A stretch of 64,000 nt of DNA from Sipunculus nudus (Eukaryota; Annelida; Sipuncula; Golfingiida; Sipunculidae). The DNA lies in assembly GCA_026874595.1 (NCBI GenBank), contig CM049310.1, positions 19,074,058 through 19,138,057 of the forward strand, given 5' to 3'. Within the stretch, counting starts at the first letter, position 1. Each line of letters opens with the position of its first letter. Positions 25,051 through 37,025 of the stretch are shown piece by piece. The notes beneath the pieces were generated by a model. The model worked only from the letters and a program-made list of their open reading frames with translations. It was not told where the DNA came from and did not search any database. The position numbers and the translations under genes were made by a program.

Positions 25051-27539
25051 GCTCTACCCAGCCCCTCTTCAGTCACTTGTATGTTGACCTTTCAGGCAAA
25101 ATTTGCACGCTTGAGGCGGGGCATATACCAGTACTTGGCAGCCAGGCAGCTTTTGGCTGGTAAATTTCATCCAGGTGTATTTTTAACCAACAACATAACA
25201 ATTAACACTAAATAAATAAATTTTTATTGGTTTTTAATAACAAATTTAAGAAAATATAATAGAAAAGGAATTTGATAGTTGATGAGTAAGAGGAAATTAC
25301 CTTGCAAAATTACTGATGTTGTAAGAATCTTATATGGATGGATGAAAATGTATATCAAATAACAACATGCAGTCACCTATGGTATTTTTCATTTCAATTT
25401 TAATAATAAAAAAAAAATTTAATTATATTATACATTACTAATCATTAGGGATTATATGAAGGAAATTATTGATAGATAAAGATGCAGTTTATAATATTAA
25501 TCTAGATACTTACTGTGTCTAGTGTGTAGATTGATGTGAAAGTAGTCCAGATTGAATTAGTTATTATATTAGTTGGGTTTTTTTTTTTTAATATAAATAA
25601 AAGCCATAAAACCAGGTACTTATGATCATTATTAAAATTTGTGAATTTTGTATATTCTGGATTCTCAACCTCTTTGTTTGGCTGAAACTGAATAAATACC
25701 AGACATGGTGTGAATACTTTGCAAATGTATTTAAATACAAATATTAATATGTACTCCATAATTTAATGTAAAAGAATAGGAATACAGGTAAAAATGAAAG
25801 TATTTGAATACAAATACAAATACTTTCAAAATGTATTCATGAATGCATTCATGAATATATTCTATAATATTATTTTAATAATCATTTATTTCAGTTATAT
25901 TATTTTTAAAAAATATGATTCTGTTATTATTTTTAATTAAAATTATATTTGGCCCAATATTTGTTATTTAATTTTAATAAATAGTTAAACTCTTATATTA
26001 TATGTGCTAGTGCCACCATTGGGTAGGGATAACCTGTAAATTATTATATAACAGTTAATTCATTTGTAAAAAGCATAATTAACATAACTGATAATGAACA
26101 GTTTTTCAAATACTTATACTGCAATGTAGATAAAGATATATGGCCAAGTCAAACCTGTGAAACAATAGCACTCCATTTGTAAATAATAGAAATGACATCA
26201 ATCCTCTTCTCTGTCTCCAAAGATACTATCAAAATCTTACACAAGTTAAACACCAACAACTCATAATACAGCTTATATTTATTACCACACAAAACCATCA
26301 TGTGCCTTGATTCCAAATCATATTTTGTGATCATATATAACACCTGAGCACCGCAACCTATGGATCCCTTGTTTTTCTATTTTTCCACCAAAAAGCTTGA
26401 AGTGTGGTTTGTTGAAAAGCTGCCAGCACTTCTATGAGCACTGACTAACAATTCTAGATCTATACAAAAGCTAAGTTCTCTTTCCCTGTCAGCACAAAAT
26501 TTTCAACAAAAAAAATAGTCAAAATAAAAAATATGTTAAGCAACTTGGAGACCTGGCTGGTGTTACAAATTTAAAAAAAAAATCCCCTCTGTGAAAGGTT
26601 TATCAGATCAACACAGATAATGTAAAATGTGTTATATTTTAAATAATGAGCATTGTCATTAATCAAGAATTGAAACAAAGAATGAACATGAAAAATTAAT
26701 CATAGGCTATTTCAACTGAAATGAAAAAGTTACAAACGAATAAACCCCTATCCCCCATTTCCCTATCACAATACTGAAATGTGAATCAAGTAGTCACCAA
26801 TAGGTGGCTCTGGCAAGCAATTTTATTAACACCTTGTGGATAAGAAATACACTTTGTACCCAGTTGTTACTAATATATATACTATTAACATGCGGTATTT
26901 AAATTCATAGCAATCTACTTTATATGGTAAGGCTATATGGCAAAGTTGCAGGTTTCTTCCTTCAACAATTTTATAAATTAATTTCTATATATTTTTTAAC
27001 ATAAACTACTTTAGTCTGCCACCACCAGATGGTGGCACCATCACACATTTTGCCTAAATTTGACAGACATTTAACAAACTGTTTTGGACAAAGAGGAATT
27101 ACATACAAGAAAATTTTAAAATGTTTATCATTAAACTTACAGAATTTAAAGTCTAAACATATTTCAAAATGGCTCTCTTCAGGTAGATAATTAGATATAT
27201 GCAATTTGATGTATGTTTTCTGGCCTAGAAACAAATGACTGGCCTTTAAATAGTCAGCTGACTTTGTTGGCCTGACCTGACTTTGCTAAAGGTTAGCTGG
27301 CTTCAAATGGCTTGAGATAATTCATGTTTATATTGCAATGTTAAAAAGTAACTACTTTATTGAAAGTAAATTGGTTATCTATTTGTTTGTAGTACATATT
27401 ATCCATCATGTGTGATAATGTGAGAATATGGAACTATACATTACATATACAATCTTGTTAGTTCTTTTTGAGAACTACACTTTTTAGAGAACATGTAAAC
27501 CTATGCGAAGGCCTTGCCCATCCACTGTTGAGTGTCTGC
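25051..27539. other. Intergenic, AT-rich
   Basis: Very AT-rich sequence with many stops. Only a small palindrome, tgccaccaccagatggtggca (27017-27037), stands out. Confidence 0.6.
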
Positions 27540-28520
27540 CATATGTAAACCTATGCTATCTCAAAAACCGTCAGAGCTAGCAGTGCTAAATTTTATGGAA
27601 GAATTAGTCACATGTCAAACTTTATTGATTATAACTTATTTTTTGCTATCTGCATTGACTTAGATTTTATAGAGAAAAAGCTAAAAAATTTAAAAAATCT
27701 TCTTCTCCAAAACTGCCCAGCCAAATTGTTCACTATTTCACAGACATAATTCCAGAATTGGCCAGAAACAATCTCTCTTAAGTTTGTTCAAATAGTTTCA
27801 GTTCGGTGATTTTTGGCCAGGTTACAGGAAGCTTAACTTAGTCATTTGGCCAAATAAGCATACTAAAATTACAGTCTCGGAAACGACTGGTGCTGTCATC
27901 ACTAAATTTAATGCAGATGTTGGCTACATGAGTCATATTTGAAATTGAGGTATTGGTGGTGCCACCTGCATCAATCTTTTTTCTACTGGGGTCATCGGTC
28001 ATCAGTACACTAGTTTATAATTTCTCAGGAGTAGCATCACCAAATTGTATGCAGAAATCAGTCGCATGTCAAATGTTGTGGGATTGAGCTTTTTGTGGCG
28101 CCACCTGCATCGATTTACATTTTCCAAGGGAAAATCTAGAAAACCTTTGAACATATTCTGCTCTGAAATCATTCAGCCAAATTGTTTAAACTTTCACAGA
28201 AATTTTCCCAGAGATAAGCTCTCTCAAGTTTGTTCAAATGGTTTAGGTTCAATGAATATTGGCTGAGTTATAGGAATTTGAGTTAGTCCTTTGGCCAAGG
28301 TTTATGGAAATGTTGGTCACATGACTCATATTTGAAATTGAGGTTTATGTGGCGCATTGCCTTAATTTCTTTTCTTGGCAAAAGTTATCCTACTATAGGG
28401 GTCTCTCATTTGTATAAGAATAGATCTGGTTCATTGATTTTTTGAGTCATAGAAAGCTGAAGTTGGTCTTATGGCTGAGTAAGCATATATCAGACTGAGA
28501 GGATGCAATAGTATTTTCTG
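27540..28520. repeat. Interspersed repeat with internal copies
   Basis: Segments such as cagccaaattgtt, then tctcaagtttgttcaaatgg, then ctttggccaa recur about 455 bp apart (27720, 28175). The piece atgactcatatttgaaattg recurs at about 27930 and 28325. Divergence is moderate. No coding sequence is seen. Confidence 0.6.
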
Positions 28521-29009
28521 CAAAATTGTTCTTTCAAATTCTGTATTAATGAACAAATATTATTTTCAGTAGGCCTTGTTCAAGTTTACTTTAATTTTTT
28601 TGGCTGAATTATTTGATATTAAACAATGAAAGGAATGTGAGATACTTTGGTAAACAAAGTTAGTAGATTTATTGTAAACTGACTGAGCTCTGTGGGTATA
28701 TAAGCAGAGCTGTATAGGCAACATGAATAATCCGTGCCCATATCCAACTTATGTGTGAGATAAATCCATGAATAAAAAATCTATATTCTGATTAAGATTT
28801 CAATAGGCGTCTGTTATTATCCTAAACATTTTGATAAACAAATTCTTACAATTATGTCAGCTTGAAAAAATCAGATAAGGCAACAAGTCAGGTACAACAG
28901 TGCAGGCCAGGGACAGGTCAAGAGTTCACTCAGAGCAGTAGCTGCACGGCAACAAGCTTGGTTGACAACTGCATCCCTCAGCTGAGCTTGGTCAGCCCAG
29001 TCACCTGAC

Positions 29010-29530
29010 TAAAAAAATTATGATGTATCTGCCTGAAATTTTGGCCTGTCCATGCATCTTGGATGGCTTTATTGTACACAAGACTGGTGTTGCCACCTAC
29101 AATGGTATATGCACAGTGTATGTCCCTGCTTATTTCTCAGGAGAGGTTTAATATATCATCCTGACTTTGTGCACATCTCTACATCTTTGAGAGCTTTGTC
29201 ATATTCAAGACTGGTGAGGCCACCTACAATAATTTTTTTCACAGTGTATGTCTCTGCTTATGTTTCAAGAAGGATTTAATATATTAGCTTGAAATTTGGC
29301 ATATTTATTCATCTCAGATAGCTTCATTGTATACAAGACTTGCATAAGACTTATGATGCCACCTGCAATCATTTTTTTGTTTCATGCATCTGTGCACATA
29401 GCTTAAGAGTGGTTTGAAGTATTTGCCTGAAATTTTGCATCTCCATACATCCTTGATGGCTTTCTCATACACAAGATTGGAAGTGCCACCTACAATCATT
29501 GTTTGTGTTGTATACACATCCATGCAAGTA
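29010..29530. repeat. ~125-bp tandem repeat, four copies
   Basis: Each unit has a ctgaaattttg element, catccatgcatctt, gcttt-attgtacacaagact, ggtgnngccacctacaat and a cacagtgtatgtctctgctt element. Units start near 29030, 29155, 29285 and 29415. No coding sequence is seen. Confidence 0.7.
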
Positions 29531-30231
29531 TTTCAGGGTGGTGTTTGTGTAATAAGTACTTAAACTCAGGTTCAAAATGTTTAGTACTTGCATTGTACAT
29601 ATACAATGATGTCACACATGTACTTGAAAAGTAATGGTCAAGCATATTATCATGGAAGCATAATACCTGATGTATATCCCATCGCATAGGTTTGCATTAG
29701 GCCTGTAGGCCTTGTTTTCAAGACAAACAATGTTACATAAGTTGGTGGCAGCTAACAACAGAGAATCTGTTTGATTCGACTGATGCCAGCAAGAAAGGGC
29801 AGCAGGAGACTTTAATGTTTGTGCTAGTTTTCTATCAAAAAGTAAATTTGAGGGGAAAAGTTTTTGTTTCCAGTGCCATGTTTTTGACAGTTATTTTCGA
29901 TGTGACATTTAAATTTTTAGTTTTATCTCAGACATTTTTGACATAAGTGACAGTCATGAAATGCAGACTGTAAAATTGTAAACACATATACTAGTAGTTT
30001 ATAATGATGACATAAACCCAGATGTAAAATTAAATATGGACTTGCTACTGATACCTTTCTTATTTCAAGAAGAGGTGGAGGTGAGGGGGATCTTGACAAA
30101 CACACATTTGTGTGGTCACTTTATCATCGGCTGTGTCTTATTTATCTTTCATTATATATATCTTATATCTCTCTTATATCTCTTTCATTGGAATATAAAT
30201 TTACTACCACAATGAAAAAAATAAATAAATA

Positions 30232-32260
30232 AACTAGACGACCATAGGTCGAACGCTTGCCGGAATTCGGAAGTGAAACACAGACGGACAGACAGAACAT
30301 ATTGTCGGTTTTCTATTAATGGAATGACTCTCAGGGACATTGCTGAGAATATGTGGCCCGTAGAATGACATATGAGACAAAAGAACATGCAAGCAGACAA
30401 AGCTGACAACAAAAGACAAACAGACAGACATACTGACTTTGTGAGACAAGATTGAAACCAGATGACATAACCTAGTTATTGAGAAGATTCAAAGGAAGAA
30501 AATGAGTTATAATTTATGTAATTTAGATTTATAGTTTTGGAGGTATGGCGAATTAATGATATACTTGGGAGGCTCGACTGTAGCGCCCTCTAGCAGACAT
30601 ATTCCGAAGACGACAAATGCGTTTCGTATTATTAGTGTATGACATGAGATGTCCCAGTTTCAAAAGGATTCCGTCAAAGCTGTGGCCTGTAGAATGCTAT
30701 ATGTAAGGCGTAAGAACCAGCAAGCAGGCGACTTTGAGGATAACGGACAAACAGATGGACACACTGACAAAGTGACAGAAGATTGAAACCAGATGCCTTA
30801 ATCAGGTTATGGAGAAGACTCAAAGGAAGAAAATAAGCTATAGTTTTTGTAACTGAGGCTTTGGGTGTAGAGATATGGCCAATACAATGGTATGTGTGTG
30901 AGGGTCGTGTGCAGCGCCCACTAGGGGCCATATCCGGAAAATGAAAAATTCATTTCTAGATATTAGTGTAAGACATAAGATGTAATAGTTTCAAAAGGAT
31001 TCCGTCAAAACTGTGGCCTATAGAATGCTACATGTGAGACGCAAGAGCCAACAAGCAGGCGAATTTGAGGACAACTGACAAACAGACGAAAACACTGACA
31101 AAGTGACTCAAGATTGAGTTCAGATGACTTATTAGTAACTCCAGGTTATGGAGAAGATTCAAAGGAAGAAAAAAGCTACAGTTTATGTAACTGAGGTTTA
31201 TAGTTTTGGAGATATTGCCAAAGCATGATATGTTTAGAGAGGTTCGAGTTCAGCGCCCCCTAGCGGCCATATCCGGAAAATGAAAAATTGGTTTCGAGAT
31301 ATTAGTGTAAGACTTAAGATGTAATAGTTTCAAAAGGATTCTTTCAAAACTGTGGCCTGTAGAATGCTATATGTGAGACGCAAAAGCAAGCAGGCGAATT
31401 TGAGGACAACTGACAAACAGACAGACACACTGACAAAGCGTCACAAAATTGTGACTAGATGACCACACTAGGTTATGGAGAAGACTCAGAGGAAGAAAAT
31501 AAGCTATAGTTTATGTAATTGAGGCTTAAAATTTTGGAGATATGGCTAAAATATGATATGTTCGGGAGGTTCGCATCCAGCGCCCCCTAGCGGCCCTATT
31601 CAAAAAATGAAAAAAACAATTTTGAGATACTAGTGTAGGACTTATAATATGTCAGTTTCAAAAAGATTCCTGCAATAATGTGGCCTTTGGCGCAAGATGA
31701 ATGAAATCTCAAAATATCTCTATTCATGAGATATTTTACGAGATACTGCAAGACTTGTAATCAAATATTGTAGTACTAGTTGAATGCTACCTGATGCAAA
31801 AAACTAGATCACTCTAGCTTTAAAACTGACAAAGTTAGAAAAATAAGACCCCTTATATTCGAATATCATGACATTCCCCCAAAGTTTGTAACCATGGTTA
31901 CGGCAAATTTGAGTCAGCTACACACCAGATTGCAGGCCTTGGAATGACGATTAAAATGAGCTATTGTTGAAGTAGATACGACTAATAGTCACAAAGATAT
32001 GAAGAAAAAACCGTTTTGAGAAGTTTTGACGACCTTGACCTTGACCTTTGACCTATTTTAACCAAAAACAATGGGGCACCTAGAAATTATGTTTTTCATC
32101 ATCCCTGTAAGTTTCAAAGTGATTGTGGCAAAATTGTGGCCAGGAGAGTGCAGACAAACAAACAGACAGACAGACAAACAGACAAACAGACAGACAAACA
32201 GACATACGCAACTGACCAATATGCTTGCCGAAATCTTTGATTCCGGCAAGCAATAAACTT
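30232..32260. mobile_element. Non-autonomous 2-kb element with internal repeats and terminal hairpin
   Basis: The left end has gcttgccggaattc (30255-30268), and the right end has its inverse, gattccggcaagc (32239-32251). The last ~30 bases form a hairpin (gcttgccgaaatc-ttt-gattccggcaagc, 12 of 13 pairs). Inside are four copies of a 327-339-bp unit, each with agcgcccncta (30582, 30913, 31252, 31579), followed by a GACA-rich tract (32150-32205). No coding capacity is seen. The class (MITE, Helitron-like or other) is undetermined. Confidence 0.65.
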
Positions 32261-32839
32261 CTGAGGAGTGTGATGTTCATGATAAATTAGAGTACCACCA
32301 TTAGATGTTTGCTGCTGGTACTCTTTAGTTGACCACTTTATGCTTTAGTTGACATCTCAGCCATCAGATGGCAGCACCAGTAGTTGTAATTTGTTGGTTG
32401 ACCACAATTTCACTGGTTGACCAAAATTTCTCTGAGGCCTTTTGTGTATTGCAGTAAGATGTAACACCTGTGTATAATTGATCAAAAGCTTATAGAGATC
32501 TATAAGCTACTTGGTTTAATCCAGCCCATAACAGATCTACATGTGTTTGTTTTATGAAAGTAAAATCTCTATCTGTCATGAATCTCATGATGGACCCTCG
32601 TGTAGATTAACTTGCAACCAAAGATTTAAAAGTAGCACAAACCTGATCATAACATCACTCCACTGTAAAATGTGTGTGGTTTTCAATTGACTAATCATAT
32701 GATTGATGCAAAGTGTGCATTTGTTTTATATGCCAATATATAAAATGGGATTTGGATTATTGTTCACTGGAGGTACATTACTTGTAATGATGATTCTATA
32801 ATGCAACTTGGGACATAATGGTGTCTACACTTTGTGACC

Positions 32840-35800
32840 TTCAGGTACATTGTGACACACTGGTTGTAATTGGTATGGATTCTATCAGGCACAGACTGGT
32901 TGTTATTGGTATGGATTCTGTCAGGCACAAACTGGTTGTAATTGGCATTGATTCTGTCAGGCACCCAGTGACACACTGGTTGTTATTGGTATGGATTCTG
33001 TCAGGCACTCAGTGACACACTGGTTGTAATTTTGTATGGATTCTGTCAGGCACTTAGTGACACACTGGTTGTAATTGGTATGGATTCTATCAGGCACAAA
33101 CTGGTTGTAATTGGTATGGATTCTGTCAGGCACAAACTGGTTGTAATTGGTATGGATTCTGTCAGGCACTCAGTGACACACTGGTTGTAATTGGTATGGA
33201 TTCTGTCAGGCACTCAGTAACACACTGGTTGTTATTGGTATGGGTTCTGTCAGGCCCTCATCGACACACTGGTTGTAATTGATATGGATTCTATATGCCA
33301 CAAACTGGTTGTAATTAGTATGAATTCTGTCAGGCACAAACTGGTTGTAATTGGTATGGATTCTATCAGGCACTCAGTGACACACTGGGGTTAATTGATA
33401 GGTATACTGTCAGGCAATTTGTGACACACTGGTTGTAATTGGTATGGATTCTGTCAGGCACTCAGTAACACACTGGTTGTCATTGGTATGGATTCTGTCA
33501 GGCACTCAGTGACACACTGGTTGTAATTGGTATGGATTCTGTCAGGCACTTTGTGACACTGGTTGTAATTGGTATGGATTCTGTCAGGCACTCAGTGACA
33601 CACTTGTCATTGGTATGGAATATGTCAGGCACTCAGTAACACACTGGTTGTTATTGGTATGGATTCTGTCAGGCACTCATTGACACACTGGTTGTAATTG
33701 ATATGGATTCTATCAGGCACAAACTGGTTGTAATTGGTATGGATTCTGTCAGGCACTCAGTGACACACTGAGGTTATTTGAAAAGGATTTTGTCAGGCAG
33801 TTTGTGATACACTGGGGTTGATTGATAGGTATACTGTCAGGCAATTTGTGACACACTGGTTGTTATTGGTATGGGTTCTGTCAGGCCCTCATTGACACAC
33901 TGGTTGTAATTGATATGGATTCTATATGCCACAAACTGGTTGTAATTGGTATGGATTCTGTCAGGCACAAACTGGTTGTAATTGGTATGGATTCTATCAG
34001 GCACTCAGTGACACACTGGGGTTAATTGATAGGTATACTGTCAGGCAATTTGTGACACACTGGTTGTAATTGGTATGGATTCTGTCAGGCACAAACTGGT
34101 TGTAATTGGTATGGATTCTGTCAGGCACTCAGTGACACACTTGTTGTCACTGGTATGGAATATGTCAGGCACTCAGTAACACACTGGTTGTTATTGGTAT
34201 GGATTCTGTCAGGCACTCATTGACACACTGGTTGTAATTGATATGGATTCTATCAGGCACAAACTGGTTGTAATTGGTATGGATTCTGTCAGGCACTCAG
34301 TGACACACTGAGGTTATTTGATAAGGATTTTGTCAGGCAGTTTGTGATACACTGGGGTTGATTGATAGGTATACTGTCAGGCAATTTGTGACACACTGGT
34401 TGTTATTGGTATGGGTTCTGTCAGGCCCTCATTGACACACTGGTTGTAATTGATATGGATTCTATATGCCACAAACTGGTTGTAATTGGTATGGATTCTG
34501 TCAGGCATAAACTGGTTGTAATTGGTATGGATTCTATCAGGCACCCAGTGACACACTGGGGTTAATTGATAGGTATACTGTCAGGCAATTTGTGACACAC
34601 TGGTTGTAATTGGTATGGATTCTGTTAGGCACTTTGTGACACTGGTTGTAATTGGTATGGATTCTGTCAGGCACAAACTGGTTGTATTTGGTATTGATTC
34701 TGTCAGGCACTCAGTGACACACTGGTTGATATTGGTATGGATTCTGTCAGGCACTCAGTAAAACACTGGTTGTAATTGGTATGGATTCTGTCAGGCACTC
34801 AGTAACACACTGGTTGTTATTGGTATGGATTCTGTCAGGCACTCAGTAACACACTGGTTGTAATTGGTATGGATTCTGTCAGGCACAAACTGGTTGTAAT
34901 TGGTATGGATTCTGTCAGGCACTCAGTGACACACTGGTTGTAATTGGTATGGATTCTGTCAGGCACTCAGTAACACACTGGTTGTTATTGGTATGGATTC
35001 TATCAGGCACAAACTGGTTGTAATTGATATTGATTCTATCAGGCACAAACTGGTTGTAATTGGTATGGATTCTGTCAGGCACTCAGTGACACACTGGTTG
35101 TCATTTGTATGGATTCTTTCAGGCACTCAGTAACACACTGGTTGTTATTGGTATGGATTCTATCAGGGACAAACTGGTTATAATTGATATGGATTCTATC
35201 AGGCACAAACTGGTTGTAATTGGTATGGATTCTGTCAGGCACTCAGTGACACACTGGGGTAAATTGGTATGGATTCTGTCAGGCACTCAGAGACACACTG
35301 GTTGTAACTGGTATGGATTCTGTCAGGCACTCAGTAACACACTGGTTGTTATTGGTATGGGTTCTGTCAGGCCCTCATTGACACACTGGTTGTAATTGAT
35401 ATGGATTCTATATGCCACAAACTGGTTGTTACTGGTATGGATTCTGTCAGGCACAAACTGGTTGTAATTGGTATGGATTCTGTCAGGCACTCAGTGACAC
35501 ACTGGTTGTAATTGGTATGGATTCTGTCAGGCACTCAGTGACACACTGGTTGTAATTGGTATGGATTCTGTCAGGCACTCAGTAACACACTGGTTGTTAT
35601 TGGTATGGATTCTGTCAGGCACTCAGTAACACACTGGTTGTAATTGGTATGGATTCTATCAGCACAAACTGGTTGTAATTGGTATGGATTCTGTCAGGCA
35701 CTCAGTGACACACTGGGGTTAATTGGTATGGATTCTTTCAGGCACTCAGTGACACACTGGTTGTAACTGGTATGGATTCTGTCAGGCACTCAGTAACACA

Positions 35801-37025
35801 CTGGTTGTTATTGGTATGGGTTCTGTCAGGCCCTAATTGACACACTGGTTGTAATTGATATGGATTCTATATGCCACAAACTGGTTGTAACTGGTATGGA
35901 TTTTGTCAGGCACAAACTGGTTGTAATTGGTATGGATTCTATCAGGCACAAACTGGTTGTAATTGGTATGGATTCTATCAGGCACTCAGTGACACTTTGG
36001 GGTTAATTGATAGGTATACTGTCAGGCAATTTGTGACACACTGGTTGTAACTGGTATGGATTCTGTCAAGCACTCAGTAACACACTGGTTGTTATTGGTA
36101 TGGATTCTGTCAGGCACTCAGTGACACACTGGTTGTAATTGATATGGATTCTATTAGGGACAAACTGGTTGTAATTGGTATGGATTCTGTCAGGCAAAAA
36201 CTGGTTGTAATTGGTATGGATTCTGTCAGGCACTCAGTGACACACTGGGGTTAATTGATAAGGATTTTGTCAGGCAGTTTGTGATACACTGGGGTTGATT
36301 GATAGGTATACTTTCAGGCAATTTGTGATACACTGATTGTAATTGGTATGTATTCTGTCAGGCACTCAGTAACACACTGGTTGTAATTGGTATGGAATCT
36401 GTCAGGCACTTTGTGACACACTGGTTGTAACTGGTAGGTTTCTGTCAGGCACTTTTTGACATACTGGTTTTAAATGGTAAAGATTCTGTCAGGCTCTCTT
36501 TGACACACTGGTTGTTTTTGGTTAGGATTCTGTCAGGTTCATTGTGACACACTGGTTTTAAATGGCAAGATTCTGTTAGGCACTTTGTGACACACAGGTT
36601 GTAATTGGTAAGGAATATTTCAAGCACTTTTTTGACACATTGGTTGTACATGGTAAGGATTCTGTCACTGTTTGTTATGGGTATGGTTTCTGTCAGGTAC
36701 ATTGTGACATACTGGTTTTAAATGGTAAGATTCTGTCAGGCACTTCGTGACACACTGGTTGTAATTAGTGAGGATTCTTTCAGGCACTTTGTGACACTGG
36801 GGTTAATTGGTAAGGATTTTTTCAGATACATTGTGACACACTGTGGTTAATTGGTAAGTATTTTGTCAGGCAGTTTGTTATACACTGGGGTTGATTAATA
36901 AGAATACTGTCAGGCACTGTGACACACTGGTTTTAATTGGTAAGGATTCTGTCACTGGTTGTTATTGGTATGGATTCTGTCAGGCACTTTTTAACACACT
37001 GGTTTGTAATTGGTATGGATTCTCT
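32840..37025. repeat. 4.2-kb satellite of 36- and 44-bp units
   Basis: Around 100 imperfect copies of a unit built on ggttgtaattggtatggatt plus ctgtcaggcac, in two lengths: 36 bp ending aaact and 44 bp ending tcagtgacacact. A 540-bp block (about 33600-34080) is repeated almost exactly at about 34140-34620. Copies decay toward 36400-37025. Short open frames inside the array are by-products of the repeat. Confidence 0.95.

Noticed and set aside
32058-32280. Overlapping frames rich in Cys-Leu-Ser-Val and Asp-Arg-Gln
   Set aside because: They translate the GACA-rich tract at the end of the 2-kb element, not a protein.
35105-35395. 96-codon frame within the satellite
   Set aside because: It is a by-product of the 36/44-bp repeat (recurring IGMDSVRH pattern); unit lengths break the frame elsewhere.
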